Assembly (NCBI GenBank): GCA_013397935.1
Contig: VZRN01002991.1
Span: forward strand, 1,008,644-1,072,643
DNA from: Dasyornis broadbenti
Taxonomy: Eukaryota > Chordata > Aves > Passeriformes > Dasyornithidae
Length of the DNA: 64,000 bases
Reading direction: 5' to 3'
In this document: positions 10,451-22,000 of the stretch, piece by piece
Position numbering within the stretch: position 1 is the stretch's first letter
Layout of the letters: each line of letters starts with the position of its first letter
The notes under the pieces: model-generated
Told to the model about the DNA's origin: nothing
What the model saw: the letters and a program-made list of their open reading frames with translations, nothing else
The model's database searches: none
Program-made: the position numbers and the translations under genes

Positions 10451-13400
10451 AAATTAAATTTCTGCCAGCAGATCGTTCCGAGCATATATGACACAGAGCA
10501 CAAAAGTGTTCATTTCTTTACACTTTTTGTCCAGCCTGGAGACCCTTTGAGTTGCAAACACCACAGTGGGATTTTCAATGACATTCCAGGCTACAGGATA
10601 CACTGTGGAATAGTCCTTGAGCCCTTTGGGGGTGGGCAAACATCTTGAAAACATTGCTTTCAGTGTCAAAAATTATTACAAAATGATACGAGGAAATCAT
10701 TGGCGACAAAGTAAATCAGATTGATGGAGAGAGTGAAAATTTCGAAGAGACAGAAGTTTAGGCAGAAGGTATTCAACCACCCTTGCATGCCACACCAATA
10801 GCAACAGGGAAATCATGCCAGCAACAGGGTGTTACTCAAACATCATCTGGGACATTTGCTTTCAAAACCCTCGTATCAGCAGTGCTTGGAGCCTGTGTGT
10901 GCCCAGGACAAGGAACAAAAGATGATACAGCTCACACTAATTTCAGCCTGCCCCACACCAGACAGGGCAAAGGCAGTACCAGGTCAGAAACGCAGCTGCA
11001 AACACAGCCCAGGCCGCCTGCCAAAATCCCCATTTCACAGCATGCTCTGCTCACACTCCGTGGCAAAATCCTGCATGGCTAAATCCCCAGAAGGCTAAAA
11101 CAGCTGCATAACCCATCCAAACAAGACAAACCTCTGCCTCAGCAGTCCCCCTCAGCAGCACATGGCTTCATCTCCCTCGAGCAGGCTCACTGTTTCTTCC
11201 AAGAGCAAACTCCAAGTGGGTTTTTGTAGCAGGCCTGGCAGCCATAAGTTGGCTTCTCAAAGCCAGATTAGATAAAATCACTTGCAGGCCTGCTGTTTCA
11301 GCCACTTCTCCCTTGAAATGTTCTCTGCCCACCTAAGGCCGATGGTTTATCTTCAGAAGACAATAGTTGATCTAGAAGCCTGAATTCCAAAACACACAAG
11401 AGTCGGACTCTCAACAGACTGCTCCTCATATCTCTGGCTTCAGTAGTCCTCTCACTCCCAAGGCCATGAACTCTTAGTGCCAGGAACAATTTATTCCGTA
11501 AGATAAGAGCTAGAACCTTTCCATGCACAACCTACATGCCCTGAGATGTTAACAAGTCACCTAAGGCTACATGGTGTTCCAGCTTTGATCTCCTCTTTGG
11601 CTGGTCTGAATATCACTTCCCACATCTTCCCTCTCTGCGGTGTTGCAGGGGAAGCCCTGGGATCTCAGCCTCCTTTGAGGCACTGCCACAGTACCCACAA
11701 CTCACCAGCTTTGTCCACCCAGTGCTACTGAGCTCATACGACATGAGTCATTCTTAGTCATGAATACCTGGGAAATTTGCTTAAACAAAACAAACCGAAA
11801 AAGCCCCAAAAGACCCATTTAACACTGAGCTCTGGAAGATGGCACAGCATTAAACACTTGTTTTCAAAACAACATTCAAATATGTTCAGATGTCTGACTT
11901 GCATCCTGTACAAGCAGTCTTTACTCCTGATTTTTGCAGAGGGGACAAGTTTGTAACCCATCCACCCCCTCCATAGATTTTTCATTCCCCACTGGCTCCT
12001 TGGCATCTCTGCTCTCACCCCTGTTTGCAGGATCAGGTTCAAGCAGCCTGTGAAAAAAGACAGAGTTCAAGAAATGGATGGGGTTGCGTTATCCCCAAAG
12101 TGTTTTAAGGGCAGCAAATATCAGGACTCTCCTCTCCCTCCCATATGCAGCTCAATGTACACAACAGGAGAGCACATCTGAGAGATGAGCTTTGAGATAC
12201 AGCCTTTTGTAGTATCTGCAATAATTTAATAAGCTGCCAGCTGCTCCCAGAGCACATTCACGGCAGAGAGGGGTTGTTGTTGTTTTAGCCTTTGCAGCTT
12301 TGCTAAGCTTTGAACTGAGGGTATTGGGTTGAACAGCAGTAAATACACTGCGAGCTGCCTCATATTTTCCATTACACCACTTACGTGATATAATCTTACA
12401 CCTGACATTTCTAATACTTTATCTGCTGCTTGGGAAAGAAAAAAAAAAAGAGAGAGAGATGGGGTTTTGTTTCCATTTATAACATCCCAATAGATCTTAG
12501 TGAGTTTTACCAAAGGGCAGGTTAAAGAGTAATTAAAAATCTAGTCAGATTATTTGAAAGAAAAAATAAAAAGGAAGGATGTATTAGGCATTCAAAACCT
12601 TCAGGGTGAAGTCCTCTGGAAGAGTATTGAAATAGACTTCTTTGTTTTTGTTGTTAATCTCACTTTAAAAACTTAATTTATTCTCATGAAATAACTTCCT
12701 TATTTGCAATCTAACTTGTAAGAAAATATTTACACCACATACACTGGCTTATTTATCTATTAAGTGAGCCATATGGCATCAAGACTGGCAATTTAAGTGG
12801 GAACAGACAACAAATAAATGGTGCGGAAAGCTAAACCTTAGAGAGCGACAAAGGCTGGTTCAGAGATGAGCTTCAATAGAGACAAAAAGAACCATTTCCC
12901 AGAGCATGAGAGGAGTCTTACACAGAGGTCAGCGGGGAAGGCACGGGAGCCTCAGAGGGGTCTGTTTCTCTGGTACAGGTGTGTCAGTGTGCCGAGCAGA
13001 CCCCAAACCTCTGCTCCCTGCTGTATCCATCAGCTCATTGACCCCTGCACAAACCCTGCTGGAGCATCAGCCCCCTGCAGCGATTCCATCAGCACTGGAA
13101 ATGGGAACAGTCCCAAGGGAGGCCCAGCAGGCTGAACATTATCAAACAAGGACCCAGCACTCCTGGATTAGGGCCGTGCCCACGGCAGATGCACAAAGCA
13201 GGCTTAGGCTGGTGCAGCCATTTGCAGGAATCTGGCAAAACTGGGCACAAATCAGTGTCCTGAGGATGCAAAACCCGCCTGGCTACTAGCTCCCTTGGGC
13301 TTCTCATATTTCTGATGCTGGTGAGGGGGGAGGAAAGAATGTAAAACAAGATTTCTTGAGCTGCCCCAATCTATGTTATGCCCCTTTCAAGCTTTCTGCT

Positions 13401-14100
13401 CACATTTGTAAGCACAGACATGGCCCTGACTGCACAGTGGGGATAGATACCAACCAAAGACATGTTTATCCTGCTTATTTTCTCCCAGGAGGAAACAACA
13501 GCAGGGTCTGTGGGGAAATGGGATCTGCCAGGGGAAGGAAGGGGCAGATTCAAGTTTTCTGCATTTCAGCAGGGCTAGAAGTGGTTAAATGGGTCACCCC
13601 ACTTTGATGGGTTATCCCATTATAGAAGTTGTATGTAGTGTTGGAGCATAAAGGTTTTGGGCATAAAAATGTCTATGGTTATCTTGAGAAAATAAATGTG
13701 TTTTAAGGCTTGAGTCTGACATAGAGTCTTGTGTGGAGGGAAATACTGGAGTGATGGGAAGTTTAAAAGGCCCAAGGTGTAAGCATTTACACAGCAACCT
13801 GATTTGGAAAACAAGAAATGGGAGGATTAGTTTAGTTTATCATGAGGTTGATTTCTTTCCTGATTTCTATAGCAGAGTGTTTTCATCATGTGAAACGATA
13901 GGCAGTGCCACAGCTACTTAAATATAACAAGTGAGAGAGGGAAGGGAAATAATTCTGAAACCTTTCTAAAATGAAAGCTTTCTTCTAACTCGGGAGCCAT
14001 AAATAAAATCAAGTATTTGCCCTCAGGGAAGAACTTAACACAACTCCAATTCAGCTAAAAGAATCTTTCACCAGGCACGTCTTTGCCCTCACAGACTGTT
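10451..14100. other. Unique non-coding stretch, no gene seen
   Basis: No coding region is supported. Several short frames overlap in GC-richer parts (for example around 12866-13349, with frames on both strands), but none shows a domain, signal peptide or family resemblance. There is a short A/GA-rich tract near 12438-12460. Otherwise the stretch is ordinary mixed DNA without recognisable repeats. Confidence 0.55.
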
Positions 14101-14142
14101 ACCGTGCCTTCTCCTCTCTCTCTCTCCTCTCCTCTCTGGGAG
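14101..14142. repeat. CT-rich (polypyrimidine) tract
   Basis: About 40 bases consisting mainly of CT and CCT units with only short interruptions. This is a degenerate microsatellite-like pyrimidine tract. Such tracts also occur before splice acceptors, but no AG with a convincing following exon was found. Confidence 0.75.
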
Positions 14143-15665
14143 TCAGAGCCACTCTGCATTTAATAGCTGTGCGCTACCAAAAGTCACCCTGAAGGAGCCA
14201 ACAGAGCCAATAAAACCTGGACAAGGCTGATTTCTAGCACCTGCACTTCCCTGAAGCAGGACTTCAGCCTGCAAGGCTTATCAAGCAGCTGCACACCCCA
14301 TCGACCCTCACTCCTCCATCCATCACTGCCCAGGTTTCTCACAGCACCACAACGAGCCTGTTCCTTGCAGGACACTGCAAAATTTGCAGAGCTTTTTGCT
14401 GCTGCAGGATTGTTTCTCCCTTCCACAAGGAGCTGTTCCAGGTTGCAGGGCTTATTTCCAGCTTATCACACTGAGAACCATTTGCAATCCAAGTGCATTT
14501 TCCCCATCCATCTGAAAACCACACAGAAGCCAAACAAAATCCAATGTGAAGGTCATGGTTTCCCCCCTTCTTCTTTCACCACAGTGAGAGTTTTCCTCCC
14601 TCCCTTAAAAGCAAAACAAACCCTCAAACCAAAAGCAAATCAGAACCTTTTATGAAGTGGGGAAGGACAGTGCAATGAGCTGAATAATGTCAAGATGGCC
14701 AAAGCCTTTCTATAGTAAATCTTAGATTAGCCACAAATCCAAGTGCAACAGGCCAAAACTCTTTTTAATTCCACCTGTATAAAACCAAAGTCACTTGCCA
14801 GCGAACTCAGCAGAGCTGCCCTGAATTTACTACGGTATAATTCAAAGTAGCGTGGAAAAGGAATGTATAAACAAGGTCCTATTCAGGCTGGCTTGTGACA
14901 AATGGTGACATTTTCTTCTTGGAATGAAACCTGTCAAAATCATGTAATTAAGCAGAGAATGCATTTGCTTCAGAGAATTTATTTTCAAACACCAAAAACA
15001 TCCTATATGAAGTAAATCTCTGTTCATCCTGTGTTTCAAAAGTCTCATTTCCAGTGTGACTTACATTCCCTCTTGGAAGACTTTCTGAGCTAGGCTGCCT
15101 TAACCTCAAACAACTAAAATCCAAATGTGTGCACAGCAGTAAGAGGGTCTTTGTTTCCAGCTTGGCTTTTCCTGCATTCCTGTTTTGCCTGTGTGTTTAC
15201 AAAAAGGTAAGCACTCTTCCAGAGGTATTACACCTCAGAGCAAGATAAACCAAACCTTGAATAGGTGCACCTGTAACTGTTCTCAGGCTGCTCCAAAGTG
15301 CATTACGACAACTTCTTTGCAAAGAAAACAATTCACACAGAAGCATGCTCACACTGGGAAACAGCCTGGGGAAGATTGGGAGTTGTTTTTAAATAAAAGC
15401 TGCTGGCACAGCAGCTGCTGGTGAGTGGGGGGATTGTTCATTTTGGGTACAGCTGCCTTCTGCTGTCTCCACAGCTCCCCCAGCTCCCCCAGTTCTGGAG
15501 CTGTTGTGAGCATCTCTCACAGAGGACTCTGAAACTCCTTAGCTCAGTCCCCCAGGTCAGCAGGATGCTCCAGAGCCTGCAGAGAACAGCAGCTTCCATT
15601 ACTTCCAAACACTCAATCAGCAAAATGACCCAAATCCCTCACAAGCAGCCAAAATGAGAATCCAC

Positions 15666-15668
<3 letters not shown>
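14143..15668. other. Unique non-coding stretch, no gene seen
   Basis: No frame looks coding. The segment 15470-15500 has a short 'cagctccccc' duplication. The sequence just before the long A-run at 15669 was checked for a processed pseudogene body or small-RNA retrocopy, and none was recognised. Confidence 0.5.

Positions 15669-15711
<43 letters not shown>
15669..15711 (+). repeat. Uninterrupted 43-base poly-A run
   Basis: The run is pure A for 43 bases, followed by 'caaaaaaca'. It is by far the longest homopolymer in the window. It could be a tandem-slippage tract or the tail of a retrotransposed RNA inserted on the plus strand. CR1 does not make poly-A tails, and no parent transcript is recognisable upstream. 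The exact length may be unreliable because sequencing is poor in such runs. Confidence 0.92.
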
Positions 15712-15712
<1 letters not shown>

Positions 15713-16029
15713 AAAAAACATGCAAAACCTCCCCTTCAGTGGGAAGAGGAGGTTGCACCCCATGTTCAGGTGTAGGGACTGAACTCTCTCAGAAAAATTT
15801 CATCCCCACAAGGCCCAGCTAGGAATGTGCCTACAATAGCATGGAAACAATAATACACCAATATTCCAACTCCAATAACAACATTGGAAAATGCTGAGTT
15901 CGCCAAAGCTGATTCATGTGTCTGAGGGAGGGGGGGGAACAAAAGGTGATTTTGACACATCTTGTTCCTGCCTCCTGTTTTTCTCTGCTTCTTTGAATTT
16001 CAAAATTCAAATGCTATAATTGGAGTTGA

Positions 16030-16412
16030 GTGAAAAACAGAACTTGTGTCATATGAGAAACTGACATTCTGGCATGTTTTTCCATTGAATCAGAACCAAA
16101 AAAAAAATAAAAATTTCTCATGAAGTGACAATCCAAAAAAATCCGGTTTTGAACCCGTCCATATTGATACATTTAAAAATTTTGTTTTGAGAACATCAAA
16201 GCAATGTAACAAATTAAATCCTGCTAAAGTATATCAACATTTTGTGAGAAGAATCCAAACAAACACAGAAAAAAGGATTTTACCTTTCCAAAGCAAAACA
16301 AAAACATTCCTCGGCTGCAAATATCTGTGCGATTGACACCTCTCAGTAAGACATTCTGATTTTGATGAAATTTCATTTTCTGACAGAAAATTGTTCCATC
16401 AGAAATTTTAAT
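16030..16412. repeat. Old AT-rich palindromic interspersed repeat relic
   Basis: The sequence alternates blocks such as 'gtgaaaaacagaacttgtg', 'gagaaactgacattctggca', 'attttgttttgagaacatca', 'aaagcaatgtaac', 'gatgaaatttcattttctg' and 'agaaaattgttccatcag'. These resemble an old repeat common in turtles and other sauropsids made of 'gaaatTTCATTTtc'-type units. It contains a perfect small palindrome with 8-bp arms at 16375-16382 and 16384-16391. I cannot name the family, the ends are uncertain, and the middle (16260-16330) does not match well. Confidence 0.35.
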
Positions 16413-16420
16413 GAGCTTTC

Positions 16421-18926
16421 CTTCAATACAAACACGTCTGTGTTACTCGTGCCTAGGAGAAAATGTCACTTTGCAATATTTTCCTTGCTGAGGTGCCTCC
16501 CCATTAGGATGAGGATATTACACCAAGTCTGCCTTGGTTTCTTCACATTGCCCCCTCTCCATGCACAACATGCACATCTATCATCTGATTAAAAACATTA
16601 TTTATCTCTATATAAAAACATATATTTCCTAACAAGCCAAGACATTTATAAATAACTTATAATACTACAGCTGAGTGCTAAACATCATGATTTAGGATGA
16701 AAGAAGAAACCTTTCTGATCATTGTCCTTTAGTATTTCAAAGCCCATTTTTCATGTTTATTTGCTGTCACTGGTGATAAGTGATTGCCTTGCTGTATTGC
16801 ATTTCCTCTGCGATGGTGAGTTGTTTGCAAAAGGAATGGAGGACAAGCTGTCACATCAAAGAGAAAAGACTCAAACCCACCAGGAGGTGAAGCAGGGGTT
16901 TATTGTCTTTTGCCCTGGGTTTTGACAGTTAATTAGCTCTCATCCAATTTATGCTTGTGTGGCAGCTACACCAGGGTCACCAGCAACAACTCCAAGGTGA
17001 GGCCAATGCAAAGGATACGAGGCAGGAGAACTTGTGGCAGAGCCCCAGCGCAGCAAAGGGCTTCATCTCTCACCCCCGGCCACGACTGATGGACCCCTTC
17101 CCTAATGAAGCCTTTGACTTGTTTGTGTTTTTCCCCTCACCACTCTGAGGATTCTTTCAACAGCTTTGGGCACTGAGGAATTGCCAAAGATGCTGCTAAA
17201 TTAAGCAGTCAGAGTAGCAGCATATGTGGAAAAACACTGCCCCTTCAATTTTCTTTGTGTCAGCTGCCTTGGGCAGAGGAAGAAGATGACAGTGAGGAGG
17301 TGGTAATGAAGGGCTTCACTGAGATGCTCCACAGGGCTGGACTTCACTGCCTGCTCTTCAGGACCTTTCAGGACCTCAGCCACATCTTCTGGCACCCAAA
17401 GATTTTTCAAGGCTTGGCAAAGCAAATGTGCTTCCCCTCTTATTGCCTGTTGTTTTCTCTGCTGCTTTCGTGGGTTTTGCCACCTGCACAGGTTTTACCT
17501 CCACTGCCAGTTTGAAACCCCAAGTGCAGGGAGAAAGCAGAGCCCAAGCTGGAGCACAAAAGCAGGATTTTCACATCATGGGATAAAACCCTTGATCAAA
17601 CTGCACCTTAGCTGCAGTAAATTCTGGAAGCAGGCTGCCCTGCTTGATGCTCCGTGAAATGCAGCAAGGTCTCACCTCTGAAAAAAGGCTCTGGATCAAT
17701 TTAGAGGCCAGGTGAATGTCTCAGGGGAATATAACAGACAGTAGCACCAGAAAAAGAATCAGAAATGAGATGCAAATTCTCTTTATATTAAACACCCACT
17801 GAATGGGAATTTCTACACGTAACTGAACCAGTCAAGGCTCAGACTGGAGAGCCAGCCTTGAATACTACTTGATATACAGAGCCTCATACTTGATAATAAT
17901 ACGTACAGTAATAATACAGTGCTCCTTGGCAATAGCCAAAATGTGCCCCATTTCCAAGCGAAATCTTCATACCTTGTAGAAAGCACCTGCTGCCTCAAAA
18001 AATAGTTTCTTCTTTAGAATTACCTGTTCAGAATTTACCCAAGCAGAGTGAGGCAGTTTCTAGGCACACAGGAAGCATCTCTCCTGCAGAGAAACTGCTA
18101 AGGAGTCAGCCTCATTTAGCCACATTAAATATGGAAAGCACTGCACTACAACTGGCACAATATCCAGATTCCTATCTCAGTATCCCGGCTTCCCTGAGGC
18201 TGGGTCCTGATGGGATCCAGGGGCTGAATCAGGGCTTCCCATTCCATGCTGCCGTGATTGGATGGTGTATGTGCATCCCACCGAGGATGCCACAGCCTCT
18301 TTGTAAAACACATTGAAAAATCACCAGTAAATGGAAAGCCTGAAGCACACAATTATCCAACTTTTTTTATTGAAGTCACTTCTGGAGAAATCTTCCCTAA
18401 GTGAGGCAGTCAGTTACAGGAGTTACCCCAACCACAGAGCTACCAAAGCCAGCAAACAAACCCCTACTCACAACCACTAGAGCAGAGTGGGATTTAAGCA
18501 ATAGTGAGAGGCAGCAACAAGCTCATATGAATCACCTGAAGGAACTGAGGTTGCGTCTCAAGAACGCAAAAGGCTGAGAGATTCCAGCTGAGCATGAAGA
18601 GCCAATCCCCAAACACTGGGCCAGCAACAGCAGGAGAGCCAACCCCGCATCCCAATCCCCTTGGAAGTACCAATGAAGCCACACTTTTCTTCAGCAGATC
18701 CCCTGCTACCACGTGAGGCACCTCTGTGACTTCGCCTCTGACCTCCCATAAGTGACAGAGATCTGCCTCCCTTTTAGTAGAGATCTCAGCCTGAGTTCAC
18801 CAAGTACAACTTCAGCATCAGCACCCAGGAGCCCAAGTCAGGAGCCTCACCACCCTTCCCTCTCTTCCCACTGACAGTGGAGACACAGATGTCCTTCTGC
18901 AGGGCCCAGAATGGTCACCCGCTCAA
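16421..18926. other. Unique non-coding stretch, no gene seen
   Basis: No coding exon or clear repeat. A segment near 16880-17110 ('ggggtttattgtc' then GC-richer sequence) was considered as a possible solo LTR read in reverse, but no terminal TG..CA pair, partner or target duplication could be seen. The rest is mixed sequence without structure. Confidence 0.5.
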
Positions 18927-19077
18927 ATCACTGAATCACAGAATTCAGAATGATTTGGGTTGGAAGAGACCTTAAAGATGATCTATTCCCAACCCCCTGC
19001 CATGGACAGGAACTGCTTCCACCACACTGTTGCTCAGAGACTCATCCACCCTGGCCTTGAACACTTCCAGGGATTCA
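18927..19077 (-). mobile_element. CR1 LINE fragment, 3' end, antisense
   Basis: On the plus strand: 'aatcactgaatcacagaatt', then 'gatttgggttggaagagac', 'cttaaagatgatct', 'ccccctgccatggacagg', 'ttgctcagag', 'ccaccctggccttgaacac' and 'ttccaggga'. This is the complement of the CR1 3' terminus. It breaks off after 'ttccagggatt', so only about 150 bases remain. A small duplication of the terminal repeat precedes it. No coding sequence is present. It is moderately diverged from the usual CR1 pattern. Confidence 0.92.
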
Positions 19078-22000
19078 AAGCACAAATGTCTCTTTCCTCT
19101 GATGACAAGAAGCTGAGATGCACCTCTTCTGAACACCTACAGCTAGCTGTGATGATTCTAGCTCCTGCAGCCCACTCTTAAAAATCATCAGAAATAACCT
19201 TCCACTATGCAAACCTCCCCGCTATCTTAATGAAGGACGGATGTGAATGCAGCTTGTTCGAAAGTGGTCTCAAGAGACGCACACAGCAAGCAAAACAACA
19301 GACTAAACTTAGTGCGTGGGCTTGTGGCTTTGTGTTTCTCTCAGTTGTGAGTCATTGTGTGGGGTAGAGAAGTGCCTTCCTCCCACAAAATATCATGGAA
19401 AGTAAGCAATGCCTCACGTTACAGTAAGAGAGGCTCTACACAGCAGGGCCCAGAATTGTGTTACTCACAGGGAGCCTGAAGACTTGGCAACATCACAGCC
19501 AAATCTGTCAATGACATTTCACACAGGCCATTGAGACACCGACAGAAGAAAATAATTTTCAGCCACTCTTGATCCAGCGAGATTCAGATAAGAAATAGGA
19601 TAAGGACCCTTTCAATCCAAGGTCACCTACCTCCTTTCTTTTGGGTTCCTTGAAAGCTCCTTTCCAACCTCCTCCTTTGCTCTGTGAGCGCTGTGGACAG
19701 CCCAGGTCCTTCCCCTGGGGTGCTGCGATGTGAGGCTGCTGCCTGGGGACTCGGATGTGCCGCCTGGGAGGGCTGCCAGCTGGACAAGGCAAGCAAGCAC
19801 CTCTTGCAGATGAGCAATGAGTCCAAGCAAGTCTTTCTTCTGCACAAATTTGAAAGTTTGAGAGTTGGAGCATGCACGCTGAACACTTCCCAGAAGATTT
19901 AATGAATTTGCATTGGCGAACATTCAGTGATTGAGCTCAGGACTCCTCAGCCTCAAAAACAGGCACATCAGGTACCCTGGTGTGTGTTACCTGAGCATGT
20001 CCCTGGGAAGCACCAGGAGCTGCTGCACTGCTCTGACTCAGGCACTGCAACCGTTTTGCAGCAGGAGCATTAAAAAAATGAGGTACTGAATAGTCAGCTC
20101 AAAGGGAAGATAAGTCAGAAACTGGATGTGATTCCTTGGCTTTGATCAGGAGATGGTTTTCCCTGTAGGTGCTTGTCTCCATCAAGGAAAACAAGTTCCT
20201 TAATGCCTGCTCCAGGATGTAATGCATAAACAGGAAGAGACAGCCAGCAGGGGAGGTAAGAAATACACACATATGCAGATTGACAGCAGTTTTCTGTGTG
20301 TTACTGCATAAAAACTCTTGGCCATTTTGGGACAGTGACCAGGGCTGCAAAACACAGGCCCTCGTTTGCCCTCCCTGAACCAGAGGTTAATAATGCAGTG
20401 CAAGGAGTCAGGAAAGTCCCAAACGCCATGACCAAGCAGGTGCCAGCTCTACTGGGGAGAGTCCCAGTCACACAATGCAGGAGAAGGATTGAGTCTTGTC
20501 CAAAATCCTACCAGACCAGCCGGGATGGGCTTTGTACCCACACCAGGCTTTTACTTAGATTATTTTGGTACTAATTTCCCTCAGCCCACACCTCTGAGAA
20601 GCACCAAACACTCCTCCACTATCTCTCACTGAGGATTATCAGCACTTTTTTTTTTGGTTTTCAGAGGCTGCATGGGGGGAGCAGAAGTTTGAGACCAATC
20701 ACAGCACTCAACCACCTTCTTCACTAAAAGGCATTTTCAAATAGCTGCTGCTGCTGCTTGAAGAACCTGAATATGCAGGATAGCCAAGACCCCCGGCACA
20801 CAATGCCCTGCTTGAAATGTCTATTTGCCTTTGGGGAAAAAACAGTGAGGCTTTTGAGAATGAATTAGAGAAAGTAAAACTTGTCAAGGAAGATCAATAG
20901 CTGGACATCCTTTTCCTTTACAAAACCATACTGAGGACATTTTTGACATGTGCATGCATATCTTTTGTTAATGGAGCTGTGAAACTCATTAGAGAGGGTT
21001 GAGGGAGGTTCTGTGCTACCTTCAACCCAATATTTTTACAAACATCAGTTTTCATTTCTGACTGCACTGCAAATCCATTATGGATACAGAAAGCAGTCCT
21101 GAAACACAATTAAGAGATGGAGTCATGAGGTTGCAGCTATGAAACAATGACCTCAGCACAAGGAATAGATAGAAGATACACTAATCCCTGTTAAAGGGGG
21201 AAGCTGGCAAATAATGCTTTTTAAATCATTTAAATCTGCAGCACTCTGAGCTGAGGGTGTATGAGGCTGGAGGAGAGCCGATGTAGCCGTGCCAATGGAT
21301 TTCTGTACTCCCTGAGGCTCCAGAGGCACCCTGCTAGCAGAGACACTGAGCACTGTGTGTCTAAACACACAAAAACACAAAAAACAGCACACAAATACAC
21401 AATTCTTGGTTTCATCACCCAGGGACTAGAGGGGTTTTCTGCTGGGGGCCTCCCTTCTGACACCGAGCAGCCTGGTTCACACGGACCAGGCACAGCTTTA
21501 TGCTCAGGATGGCACAGCTCCAAAGAGATGCTTTATTGAAAACTTTTTCCCAAGCTTTTACTCATACCCACATCTTTAGTTCCTTCTTAGTGCTACAGGG
21601 GAGCTCAGAGCCCCCACAAGTTCTCAAGAACCCCCTGCACACACAAGTTACAACACAAGATCTTTGAGGGCATCACTCCTCTGCCACGTTCTTCTCCCTG
21701 CCCCCCACCCCATTTCAAAGCTTTTGACCAAGTGCAAAGCTTTTGGCTTTGAGTGCTCTGTGGAAAACAAAGCAATGCAACCTGAGGGAGGAAGGGATGT
21801 CAGAGGAGAAGCAGTAGAGCAGGGAAAAGTCTCTGTTCACCACAGGTCTGCTGGCAGCCGGAGATTGTGAGATGCAGCTGGGAGGAGAAGTGCCACTGCA
21901 CAATCACTCAAAGCAGCGGTGTTTCTTTTAGAGGCATTCAGATGCCTGGGCATCCTACCGAGTCTCCAAATAAATCATATTTGATTGTGACAAGTGCCTA

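Noticed and set aside
14101..14142. Polypyrimidine tract as part of a splice acceptor
   Set aside because: No following exon with coding or conserved character could be identified.
16790..17110. Possible LTR-like segment around 'ggggtttattgtc'
   Set aside because: No terminal structure or partner element could be seen.
21420..21690. Possible solo retroviral LTR on the minus strand ('gctttattg' as a reversed polyadenylation signal in GC-rich context)
   Set aside because: No clear TG..CA ends, target duplication, primer site or second LTR; TTTATT is common in this window.
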